From positions 62,001 through 126,000 of the forward strand of contig JAACJP010000018.1 in the NCBI GenBank assembly GCA_013368375.1: 64,000 nucleotides of DNA, read 5' to 3'. A program made the translations under genes and the position numbers. The notes beneath the pieces were generated by a model, which saw only the letters and a list, made by a program, of their open reading frames with translations, had not been told where the DNA came from and ran no database searches. This DNA is from Tricholomella constricta (lineage: Eukaryota; Basidiomycota; Agaricomycetes; Agaricales; Lyophyllaceae). Position 1 is the first letter of the stretch, and each line of letters begins with the position of its first letter. Below, piece after piece: positions 45,700 through 56,672 of this stretch.

Positions 45700-46008
45700 A
45701 TGTCCTCTCCTCACGATTCCAACCCCTCCATGCTCTCATTCCTGTGCCGTGATGTATTTGCCATCGTGCTCTCACATCTCGAACATATCGGCACTGCAAA
45801 CACCCCCATCACCTTCCCCACTAGTGACCTCCTCGATGCCACCCGTCCCAGGCGCGTCATAGCGCGTCTAAATGCAGCCGTCCAACGCCTCGAAGAAAGG
45901 GTCCAGGGAATAGAAAGCGGTCAGAGTACCGAAAGGCTCGCTGTTCTCAGGCTTATAATGACGAAGTGCGTCCGCAAAGTTCTCAAAATGTATGCAGAGG
46001 AACGTTAA
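45700..46008 (+). CDS. Small protein with a predicted helical coiled segment, unknown
   Basis: A 102-codon frame starts 40 bp after a strong TATA cluster. The N-terminal half is hydrophobic/amphipathic (MLSFLCRDVFAIVLSHLEHI). The second half is a long charged helix (RLNAAVQRLEERVQGIESGQ) that could coil. I recognise no family. A further exon encoding LELLVATFHLLDSLWRQVRA (about 46048-46140) may belong to the gene if a splice removes the stop at 46006, but the donor is weak. Confidence 0.45.
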   Translation: MSSPHDSNPSMLSFLCRDVFAIVLSHLEHIGTANTPITFPTSDLLDATRPRRVIARLNAAVQRLEERVQGIESGQSTERLAVLRLIMTKCVRKVLKMYAEER

Positions 46009-46994
46009 GCGCCACTCACGCGGTAAACAGTGTCCTGCTCCAGAAACTGGAGCTCCTCGTAGCGACGTTTCATTTACTGGACTCGCTATGGCGACAAGTT
46101 CGTGCGTTCTCCACAGGACACTCCGCGCCTACGCGAAATAGAAGAATAAGGCGCCAAGCTTGAGGTGAGTATGTTTTAGGTACCGCTGGTTGGGAACTCC
46201 GCAGTTTATATGAGGCACCGCCGGGTAGAACATGAAATCCGAGAAGGAGGGATAGAAGGTTTGGTCACACTCTGGTGGACCACCTTCGTTCGTCCTTTTG
46301 TTGGGCCTTTCCTTCCCTCCGGCCCTTTCGACTTTTGCTTGCCGTGGGTAATCGATGCTCTGCGCACTCTCATTCCGGTCATTCAAAGGCAAAAGGAACC
46401 AAAGAGCGCCGTGGCAAGGAAAGGATCATGGGCGATCGAAGGGGCATTGCAGAGAGATTGAAGGTCGGGGGTCGACGGTAGAAAGGCGTGGGTAGGGCTG
46501 CTAATAACTGCACACGGAGACGCGACGCATCAGCTGCCGCGTATGGGGATACTGGTCGTAGCTCGTGTGTAATCAATAGCGCATATGTCGGTTCCGTTGG
46601 TGACAGTCGCGCTTTCTATGTATAGTTCCACTCCGTTCAGCTTTTCTGCACCACATTCTCTGCGTGATCTTCTTGCTCCTTCATTTCATCCCCGGTCGTT
46701 CAGAATTCGAATACATGTATATGTGCGAGGCACAAGCTGCAACTCACTTCATACATACTTCGAGACCTTCCCGCACAACGGACGCAGGTCTTGATATCCA
46801 TGCCCTCGGTGTGCATGTCAAGACAGGCGCCTTAGATCTCGATATCCCCATATGTCCCGATCACAGAACGACTTGCACTCCCTCACGGGAACTCAATCTG
46901 CACCAACAGCCTCGGATTCGATTACATTCAACGAAGCCCTCCAGCAACCTGTCGAGCTCCTCAAATCATTACACAAACCCTCACATAACCTCAC
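46009..46994. other. Intergenic / upstream of the gene at 46995
   Basis: Short overlapping frames on both strands; nothing recognised except the possible extra exon near 46048-46140. Confidence 0.45.
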
Positions 46995-48274
46995 ATGGCT
47001 ATACGGCCGCTCCCGACCCCTCCTTCCCTTGCCAGACGACGCGCGACCGGCCCTAGCAATGAAGGTGAGCTCCGTTCCTGTAGCACGGCCGAGAAGCCAT
47101 GGGCGGCTGATTTGGCATATGTTCAGGACGTCTGGGACCCATGCCCAGCATCATTCACCCAATCATCCGACCCGTCAACGAGCCAATTGACTTCGAGCAC
47201 CTCCCTGGCCACTCGTCTCCAGCCCTGTCCCCCACCCCCATCATCCGCGCACGGTCTGAAACTCCGTCAGCACATTCCAGAGATGGGACGGACTCAGTTC
47301 GTACCATATTTGCGGGCCCAGCGCCCACTGGTCGGGATTTAGCAAATTCTGCACCCCCCGGATTATCTACCCCCACGCCCGCCTCATGGTCCAATTCTGC
47401 ACGCCAAGGATCTTCATTCAACCAGTCCTTCCTCCTGGCGACGCAAGGAGAGCCCCTCGCAGCCGTGGACGCGCGTATGAATTATGCGTCGTTGGGGAGC
47501 GACATGACCCCGCCCCAGCACACTCGTCCGTTGTACGCGTCGATTCCACTTCCGCCGGTCGAGGGCGTACTCCAAACAGATGTGTCCGGAATAGTCGTTG
47601 CAGATGAACTGCCGGCCGCTGAGCTTGTATTCTCATCCGCCTCGGAGGTGCTGCAACCAGGAAACCCTAACCTTAACCAGCCAATTCCCAGCGCTAATGC
47701 CTGGGCGAGCGCACAGGACGAATTGTGGATCGGAGGAGAGGGAGGATTCCAGGCGAATGTCCTGGGAATTGAAATCGCCGTAAATGTGATGCAGTCGTTC
47801 GAAGAGTCCCTGGTCCGTGGAGCCCTTCCGCACGGGTACGAGCTGGTCTTCCACGCGCCGAGCAGCTACGTCCAACGTTACGCCCCATCCCACCCCTCTG
47901 CATCGGCAATCAGCACTCCAGCTCTAGAATATTTGTTTTATCCAGCCCCGCCGATCCTCAACGTCATACAGCTCTACGGCGCCCTCCATCCCAGCCCCGA
48001 CATCAACTGGCCTGCAATCCTCCGGGAACGAAGCGCACCTGCGACTGTCCCCCCGACGACGTACCTCACGCTAATGGTGTCCGCCTCTGGTCAGATTGTC
48101 AGTGTTCCTGCACCGCACGGCATGGTGACGGTCGGCGACCTCCTGGATGCGCTCTTGAGCGCATTTGGAGGGTACCTGACAGGATGCGAGAGCTGTGCAG
48201 GGGTATGCGTGTGTGTGCGCCTCGGGGTAGTTCTGGATGCGCTGGAGGTATGGGAGGCGCGAATGAGGGTGTGA
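46995..48274 (+). CDS. HTR/IPLP-family DUF6699-like protein with Cys-rich end (405 aa)
   Basis: Exon 1 46995-47064 (70 nt), a 62-nt phase-1 intron, then exon 2 47127-48274. This is the same plan as at 35634 and 37444. A long Ser/Pro/Ala-rich N-terminus leads to TPPQHTRPLYASIPLPP, then the linker GNPNLNQPIPSAN. The C-terminal core follows with RSAPATVPPTTYLTLMVSAS, QIVSVPAP and GMVTVGDLLDALLSAFGGYL. It ends with CESCAGVCVC and a last helix VVLDALEVWEARM. The C-x2-C-x3-C-x-C block and last helix match the gene at 42790, so these two form one sub-branch. The Cys arrangement could bind a metal or form disulfides; no secretion signal is seen, which favours metal or neither. Function is unknown. 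A pyrimidine-rich 3' flank follows. Confidence 0.78.
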
Positions 48275-49426
48275 AGGCGCTGCTGATGAGGTCGGCGTAT
48301 CAAGTAATGTTTCTCGCTTTCGCTTTTGCTTTCGTTTCTACTGTTGTATTCGTCTTTGTTTTCGTTTCGCTGTCGTCCGTTCGTTCTCTTTCTTTGCTTT
48401 ATCGCATCGTTGGCTATCGTTGCTGTGGGTCGAGGTTATTTCTTCGTTTAAATTGCCCAAATGCTGATAAAACCCACAGGTAGACAAATCTGTATGTGCA
48501 ACTGAGTTTGGGTTAAGATACTTGTTTTAAAACGACGAAAACATACGCGCTGTCTTCCGGATCCCCGCCAGGTTCTACAGAGGCGGTATTCGGGAGACTG
48601 CTGGAGCTTGGGGTTCCTCACTGTGAACCGTGTGCTTCAAAGCCAGTGCTGAAGGCGGACCTTCCGCCGTGTGTCAAAGGATATAAAAAGATAGGGTTTC
48701 GAGGAGCCTGACATCACTGAAGTCAACGGTATGCAGCACCGACGTCGTAGGAGTTCAAGATGGTTTATTGAACTTTGACGGATCCGTGGGACCCGTGCGG
48801 AGTTCCAACAAAATCACTACCCGTCCCGGCATCCAGAAATCAATTTCCGCCGTGTTCCTCTGGTTCAACACGAGCTCGAAACAAGGAGGACTTCTGGTGT
48901 GCCCATACCGTTACGCAGAAGATAACAGCATCCACACGCTGCGCCAGATCTTCTGCTTGATAAAGGCATCTCTTTCGCCCTTGTGTCTTGTGTTCATTCT
49001 TCGTGGTCCCATTTCAAAATTCTATCAAAGCTCGAACTTCTGCATGCTTGAGAGGGTTCTTCTACTATTGTCGTTGTTTTGTTTTCATCCGCACTCACGT
49101 CACTAGCTCCATCCACTTCGATCATGATGAAGAGCGCCGCCTGGGGCGTCGGCTCCAAACTGCTGCGACTGAAAAGTGACTACCCTGCGGTGCTATAGGC
49201 AACCTTGAATGCTCGACTGTTGGATTGCTTGCGGATGTTGCACAAGAAGCTGCAGGAGTAACGAGGCCGCGCTTCCTGGTGTTGATGACACAGATTCACC
49301 ATCAAAGATGAGTTAAGTTCCTTTCAACATACACAAATCCGATAGTCACCTCAACCGTATATAATCAGGGTATACGTAGGTTCGCAGCCATTGTGCCCCT
49401 CTGGTACAAAGAAAGCCAAAGATAAA
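48275..49426. other. Intergenic with pyrimidine-rich tract and an orphan TATA box
   Basis: 48305-48420 is strongly T/C-rich with repeated TTTCG and CTTT units and is probably the 3' UTR of the preceding gene. ATATAAAAAG at 48681-48690 looks like a strong TATA box pointing right, but only a 15-codon frame and a weak 112-codon frame (48768-49106) follow. Confidence 0.5.
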
Positions 49427-50172
49427 TCATTGTCCTCCTACGGCGAGATGCCACGGATGCGCGCCCGCCCCTGCACCCGCCCCCGTATCGCTGAATATAC
49501 CCCACCACAACTGCAAGGAATTCATCATGACTGAAAGCCTTTCGCAGTTACACTCGCCCTGGCGTATTCTCTCGACTCGTAACCATTGCCATGGCTGTCT
49601 CCTCCGTCAAGTACGGCCATGCATATGTCGCCCAGGACATCGAGCACGTCACCAATAGTCACAACGTCCGGACTGGCGGAAGACGCTGGGTGTACGCAGA
49701 TAATCTGCCCTGTTGGAACGAGTACGATGAGCAAGAACCGTACGCTGGGTATGGTCGCGGGTGCCGGGCGATGTCGAGCCCAATCAGTTGGGTATTGGCT
49801 TCGTGGTCGGGACGTAGTGGGGGAGGTCGATACGTAGACGCGTGCGAGGATCATGTGGGGTTGTATCAGCGGTAGATGGGGGCCAGACGGTACGTGGCAA
49901 GCCAGCGATGACCATGGGATGGAATTCGAGGTGACTGGTGAGATATTTGGTGTATCATGTTCAGAAGACTTCGTGAAGCTGACTGTATCATTGTCAGGCG
50001 GCAGCGGAATCGTACTGTACAGTGAGCGTGTGTGAGGCGGTGGAAAAGTGGGTACAGTAGCCCCCCAAGTGTACGATGTTACTGATGGCCTCTCGAATCT
50101 TAGATTTGAAGCTGGATGCCCCGACGAAGAGGCCGAACTGTGCGTATCACGAGACCCAGCACATCCATGCAC
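49427..50172 (-). pseudogene. Frameshifted HTR/IPLP-family DUF6699-like gene
   Basis: The main frame (50172 to 49525) carries FPPPHTRSLYSTIPLPPD, then DWARHRPAPATIPSVRF, then the core GQIICVHPASSAS and VVTIGDVLDVLGDI. It then drifts into unrelated residues and stops at 49525. The missing ending is present in the next frame: GECNCERL, SLQLWWG and HPWHLAV, ending at a TGA at 49427-49429. These match the ends of the genes at 35634 and 37444. A single small insertion or deletion between about 49560 and 49620 explains this. An unusual intron there cannot be fully excluded, but no good GT...AG pair was seen. A GGGGCGGGTGCA-like repeat lies in the shifted part. Confidence 0.72.
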
Positions 50173-51819
50173 AGCCTGGATGAGTGAATGTGTTTTGTGC
50201 TGCAGATATTTGGACCTTCTCGTGACGACGGGTCTCGGAAAAGGTCGAGCATATGGTGCGTGATACGATAGTGCTGGTTCCTAGTGTCAGCGACGATGTA
50301 ATGCTATGATATTGTGGAGGTCGACCTTTCATATGGCTCAGGCTCGGAACGGACTGGATGACGTTGGCAGAGTGTGAGAGATAGGCTGGGACCGGGTTGA
50401 GAATCATAGTAGTAGCTGGGATATTAGTTCAGGATGTGGGGTGTCGATTCTCGTGCTTCGTCGCCTATAAGTATAGTCAAGCCTGCATTTCTGACAGGTC
50501 TGATGGGGAAAGTGACGACATCACCTGTTGCGCGTCTCGTCTGTTCGTCTTCCCAAATCTTGTGCCTAATGACGTCGTATGTTTGATTCACATCCACCGG
50601 GTTCGTGTCTACTTATAGTCGAGCCTGAATGCCGTCTGACGTCGACATCAAACCTAGGCCTCGCGGTGCTCTCGGGGACAGGTCCCCACCTCGGCCCTCC
50701 TACTTCCGCAGCGAATAATTTGACGTCATACCTACGTATGTCTGTGTGCGCTATCAGTATCTACAGTGCCCTCATGGTTCCTATCAGGCACGAGGCAGGG
50801 AATGGATCACATACGCTCCCAGGATCCTCGGACTGTTACAACTCATGGGACGAACGAACCATAGTGTGTTGCTTTCATCGAAATTTTCCACGAGACCTGA
50901 TGTAAACTACATCATCATGTAGTAGTCAGTCCTATTTCAGCCATCTTTCCTTTAGTCTTGGTCCAAGGGTTCTCCTTGAGTGTCATCTCCGGAAAAGCCT
51001 CTTGCCGAGCTGTCGGATACTACTATTGAAGCCCTGAATGTTAAATTTTCTGCTCCTTGAAAATTCCTATATTATTTCGGGAAAAGAAAGCCCACGTTTA
51101 AAAGTGCAGCGCACTCTTTATGTTCGTTTCCTCAAATCACTCTCGGGTGGTGAGCAAATTTTCTAGAAACAGATGTACTCGTTCTAGTCCAAAATTAAAG
51201 AGACATAGACGTGGAAAATTTCAAAAGGAATAGGGCAAAAATCACATAAAGAAGAATAGGAGAAAAAATACTTCCCAGCCGCCATAAATGTGGCAGAAGA
51301 GATGCGAAAACTTGTTCAGATATGTGGCGTCGTATCGCGTCTTGGTTTTTATGATCACGTGACAGTACAACAAAGGAAGGCCGACCTTGGAGTCGTTGAC
51401 TCACAACCCAAACGCCCACAGCGTGGCACTCTTCTTGTCCTCCCCCCTTCATCTCAACTCTCGCCCCGGCATTGTTCCCCAGCCGCCTCTGTTGCAAAGC
51501 TCACACCTCAAAACTTGAAGGATATTGGCACGAGTTGGGTGTTTCACGTCCTTGAGGGGCAGCTGGCGGGTTGAAAGACAGAGAGGATGGCCTGATTTCG
51601 TGAGTGGCAAACTTTGGGGGGAGCTTCAAAAAGGGGGGATGACTTACAGCCTGGGGGGAAATACCGTCGGCACTCTGCTTGTAGTCATGCGAGGAATGCA
51701 GGCCGTCGTCTTCGAATGGTGCTCCTGCTCCTCCCTTCGTCGTCTTCTGCGGTCGGTCTACAACAGCACATCTCAGGCAATCCACTGGATACGAATCATC
51801 TTTCGCCCTAGCTGAACGT
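50173..51819. other. Intergenic
   Basis: Several overlapping frames of up to about 128 codons (51501-51887, minus) but no recognised family and no consistent splice pattern. Confidence 0.45.
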
Positions 51820-52371
51820 TTACTCGGTCTTGACCTCTTCGCGACTTCTCTTATACAACTCGACGAGGACTTTGGCGGTTTCCTCACTGTCTGGGAGTCT
51901 CCATTGTTGCTGCTGGACGCGTGTATGCATCATGGCCGAGTACGGGCACTTTTCTCGATCAGGTTGATCAAGTGCTTCAACGACCGCATGCTTATGCTCC
52001 ACGGCGACAGTCAACATTGATAAACTTTCGTACATAGGGGTTGCTTGAGCACTCACTAGTGGCTACCGTCCTGGCTCCTCTGGCGGTTGTCTGGATCTTC
52101 ATTGACTTGCGCAACTCTGAGCGCGTAAAAATTTGGATACTAGAACTGAGTTAGTCTCGCGGAATCTCTGACGCCGCACTATGGATTTGGGACGCATACA
52201 TTGACGCTGGGCAGAGCCGACTTGATGGTTACAGACATTTCTGTTGACAGTGTTTGCAGCGGTGTGTCTCGTGCGTGTTCCTTGCACTGGATTGTTGTGT
52301 GTTAGCAGGTAATTGTCCTTTGCAAGGAATATATGTATGGAACATACCGTTGCCGCATACAGCAACGTCAT
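51820..52371 (-). CDS. Possible small multi-exon gene, unrecognised
   Basis: Starting at ATG 52371, a short exon (MTLLYAAT) precedes a good donor gtatgt. Candidate exons then encode SVTIKSALPSVN and YPNFYALRVAQVNEDPDN. A final frame is rich in Glu/Arg/Gln (REKCPYSAMMHTRVQQQQWR, ETAKVLVELYKRS) and stops at 51820. The last intron phase does not match cleanly, so the model is incomplete. No family is recognised. Confidence 0.25.
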
Positions 52372-55300
52372 CTCGTGTGGTGATACAAAGCGCTGATGCT
52401 ACCGACTAAGCTTCCCTTGTTCTAGTCAGCCCTCGCCATCTTCTATGTTTCGTTCCCGGATCAATTTTCATCTGTGGGTGGCATTAGCTGTTTTTTTTTT
52501 GATTGCGAATCGGGAACTCGTAACGAACTAACGACCATCGCCCCCTTCGACGCTTCACCTATGCTTGATGACGCTTGAAGGCTCTAATGAAAACTGGGCC
52601 CTTAATATCTTGAGCTAGGTTCAACTTGGGCTGATCATATCTGACCTCTCTTGACTGATGGTAAGGGTAGCCTAAAGGGACTCACAGTGAATCTTATGAT
52701 CCCAACGTATATTGAAAGGAGTTTAAGTGATGGCGGCCGCGCTTTGCGCTCCTCGTTGTACAGAACGGCGAATGGAAATCGCGGCCGCCATGAGAGCCAG
52801 TACTGTATCTTGACTTCCCGTTAGTGCCAAGGTAACGCGAGACCCACGATCAGTCGCGGTACTGCCGTGCAACCGTCAAGGAGGAAGGAAAGATCAGAGG
52901 TCCAAGTCGCTGACTGGAGATTTGTAGCCTCTTAGCGCTGACTGCTGAGACATCATTTTTCTCAGTTGACTCGATCATCTATGCGACGAACTTACTGGAA
53001 GTACCCCATGCCAAAGGTAGGTAGCATGTCGGTTAGGTTCGGATTGTGAGTTAAGGCGATCAAGATCGATCGTCTTGCCACACATGCAGCACATGTCGGC
53101 ATAACCACCAACAGGCGAACAACATCGAGTGAAACGATTGCAGCATCTTAAGGTGGGATGAGTACGCAGGTGAGGCGAGGTAGGGTTCAATCTCCGTCCA
53201 AAATCAGCAAGCCAGCAAAATCCGGCGTTATTGTTCTCTGGGCCATTACTGTCAGATGTAAGAAATCGCGATGCTCTGTCGATCGGGAAGTCGGTGGGTA
53301 GCATCCTTTGCGATATCCGCCGACTCGATCGATATGATGGGACAGCGATTGAAGGTGCTCGCCGATCTAAGGTCCGCGACGCTGCTGGTGTCCTTGGAGA
53401 TCGGTCATCTGTAAACATATCATGTGTTTCTGGATCCTGGGAGGCGTGAACGAAGTTCGCTCACGGCGCTGAATCAGAGAGCATTTGCCAGGTTCAGCAT
53501 GATCTATCTTTACAGCATCTTGCTCTCTCACGGCCTTGCAATTGGGCACCTTCAGCGCAGAGTACACTGCCTCTGCGCCGGAGGTAACGACAGCTCTATG
53601 TTTTGTTCCCGAACTGGCAGTTTCCTCAGCATAATTGAAGTTAGCATTGTTACCTAGGTGTACTATTCTTGTTCCCCATCGCTTCGGCTATCCAATGGCT
53701 CGTCTTACGGTCGGACGGTCGTCTCGAGGGAGGTGAAGTACCCCCTGGAGGTAATCATACAGGCCTTTATCAGTCCATGAATTCCCGGATACCCTTGTTT
53801 TGGGTGGAGTGGCACCTCGGATCTTCAAGGCAAGTCACCTGTGGCACCTCGACATGATCGCGGGGTGACAAACCTACATCTGGAGACGATCGATTTCAAA
53901 GTTGACGGGATAGCTTCATCAGCTATGGCGTGCGCCGGCCAATGCTTGGTTACGCAAATCAAAGATAACCACAATCAATCAATCACCGTCCCCGACCGTA
54001 AGGCACAGGTGGCAGTGGTGTTGTTTTGACAGCGGCGACCTGGGCCCAGGGCATGCGTGATTGAGAAGTTGCATGTGCGGCACATCCTCGAATAAATGGG
54101 CTCGCGTAAATGCCGACTTTACAGCAGCACTTTTGACGGCTGTGGCCCAGGTACAATTCACGTGGAAGGCACTTGATGGCGTTAGTTCGTTCAGTTCGTG
54201 TGAAGAATAACATCAATTCAATTCATGGACTGGCAAGGCATGAGACCATGAACAACAGCGAAACATAAGGAGATAAGTGGAACGTCTCTGATCCGCCAGT
54301 CGTCAGGTGGTGGAGGTCTACAGCCTCGCTCCCGACTACCGAGTACTTTGAGCGTTTTTGAACCGAGCACTGTCGAGGTCTTCGCGGTCACCGGCAATTC
54401 TAATGATAATCACACGAGTTTTGCTGATAAAGAGTTTCTTCATTCGCCACGCCTCTGGTCAATTTGGAATGTGAAATCAAAGCCCCCTTCCTCGGCAGAA
54501 GATCCGCACAGTTTGGGCCATTGGGATGTAGGTGATGGCAAAGGAACATACCCCGCACCTGCAGCAGATACCCATCGTCAAAAACACCCGATCGAGAAAG
54601 GCTTGCTCGATTGAACCTTTCATTCTTTCGAGAAGATAAACGGGGATGCAGCAGAGAGGCATTTTCGCCATGAACACAGCCTGTGGCCTCGACAGCCGTA
54701 AGAAATTCCTTCTTTAACGTGAAATCTTGCGACACAGGATGTAGGGTTATCATGGACGTGATCCAGCGTTGACAGCGGAACGGTCGTTGATGCCAGCTTT
54801 GATCTTTCTAGCGGTGACAATTCGGATAATAAACAACAGAAATCGTCGGCGGAGATGATCATTGGAGAATACTCGAGTATAATGGAAGAGAAACCGTTCG
54901 CAAAGGTGATAAATGGACGGGATGTAAAAGGAATTGTTCACGTTGGACAGATTCAGCGCCATCAAGGTCCGCACCGAAGGATCGTACCGGTACTTGCCTC
55001 GAAGGCACAATCTGCCTCACGTATTTTACAATAGTCTATTGGTTATTAACGTTGAGGAGGAATAAAAGCTGACCAACTTACCGGGAACGAAGTTGTCGGT
55101 AACGACAACTATCGAGTTTAAACACCGATTGAGATAGACGCGAAACGGGCACTCGCTTCAACACCGAATCGCGCAGGCAAGGTTGGCTATAACTCGAGCT
55201 TCGCTCCCATGGTAGAGCTTTATGTTGTCGTTGCTAACAGATCAGATTCGCGCCAACGAAGCGCATGCCCAAAAGCGATGTTGTGTCACGAAAAGATGAA

Positions 55301-56515
55301 TAGGTCGACCATATTGGGATGAGGATGATCAGGGTGCTAAAAATAGCACGCCTATTCGATCACAGCAAGAGATTGTATAATAAGTTCATCTGATAATTAC
55401 ACAATACATAGAAACTTGAAGATGGCAAGGTGCGCGTGGATGAACGATTGATAATGCCAACCGTGAGTATTTCAGCTTGATTTCAGCTGCTTTCGTCATT
55501 TGGACGAACCTGCTATCGGGATACGTCCCTGAATGCCGCCTTGAGAATTCCAGACCTGCCTTGAGAATTCGACTCGCCTTGACATGCGAGAGCCGCATCG
55601 GTACGACTTCCCTAATAAGTAAGCCTACCGCCTGCCTAAATCGCAAAAATTATCAATCAAGTCTAATGATACCATACACACCTGTCTCCTTTCCCGTATG
55701 ATGGTCTATGAGACTCACGGTTCTCCAGCTCCGCATGCATAATTGCTCCTAATTCCATGTTACCAGTTGAGGGTGTCCAAATATAATAGAAATGGTTCCA
55801 CTCGTACCTGGCAGTGCACATAATCGTATAACGTGTACCATATCATAGCGACCACCCAATTCCGGGGCACGATAGGTTTCTGGGTTCCTGCATATTGTCG
55901 GATACTTACCAAACTACGGCACACATACTTACGAGAGCCATCGGCAGGACCATCGCACGATCGACAGCAATTCGAGACTGCGATCTAGCTCACGTCATTG
56001 ACAAGATGCGACCGGAGTCGGCGAACTCCTGAACGGACTGAATTGGAAAGACATGATCAGCATTACATCTAAAAGTGAAATGGGAGGCGCGGAGAAGCCA
56101 AACAAAGTGGAAGATTCACATAACTGCCAAAAAGAGTAAGAAGGCATGTGGAATGTGTACATGAGTGGTACCAGCGCGTCTGTCAAAGCCGCAGGGCCGG
56201 CGTGGCAGACACTTAACCCAAAGTAATCAGTCCTCGTTAGCTTCCCTAACCGGAGCTCCAAGACAAGGGTGTTTCCATGATGGATAGAAGTGTAGGTTGC
56301 AGGGGTGTATGTGGCAGTGTCAACAGCAAATGCGCAGATTTAGACAAGGATTTCTATTTGATAATCAGTCGTGGTTTGTCGGCGAGTCGCGAGCCTTGTC
56401 GGCATCGCTTCCGAGCCCGCCTAAGTCAAAGCGACTCATTTGCCTGGTTTTCAAAAACAAACCATTTTGTGGCTCTGTTACTCCCCTAACATTGAACTGA
56501 ATGTGACACAGGATG
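52372..56515. other. Long gene-poor stretch
   Basis: About 4 kb without a recognised gene. The largest frame (147 codons, minus, 52975-53418) is Arg/Ser/Cys-rich without family features. A 13-bp direct repeat (GCCTTGAGAATTC, 55538-55550 and 55558-55570) and the GC-rich inverted repeat at 52730 are the only structures noted. Confidence 0.5.
52730..52791. repeat. Perfect 12-bp GC-rich inverted repeat with two NotI sites
   Basis: ATGGCGGCCGCG (52730-52741) and its exact reverse complement (52780-52791) flank a 38-nt loop. Each arm contains GCGGCCGC. The surrounding DNA is AT-moderate, so the arms stand out. Confidence 0.9.
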
Positions 56516-56523
56516 TATAAAAA
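56516..56523 (+). promoter_or_regulatory. TATA box of the DUF6699 gene at 56673
   Basis: TATAAAAA, 157 bp upstream of the chosen ATG. Confidence 0.6.
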
Positions 56524-56672
56524 GACGTCAAGCGGCGTTTCTTGCAAGCCAGCCCTCCTAGTCCCATAGAACTGCACTTTCATCTCCAACTAAAGCCATA
56601 CATTTTGGTGCGCAATTGTTCCCCCCACGACGCTTTGCATTTAACAAATGCTCGAATAGATCATCTCCTCTA

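Noticed and set aside
46852..47190. ATG 46852 as start of the gene at 46995
   Set aside because: Its frame cannot be spliced in phase to the long exon, whereas ATG 46995 with a 62-nt phase-1 intron can and matches the paralogs.
52975..53418. 147-codon Cys/Arg-rich minus-strand frame
   Set aside because: No family pattern, no good promoter or splice context; the Cys spacing is irregular.
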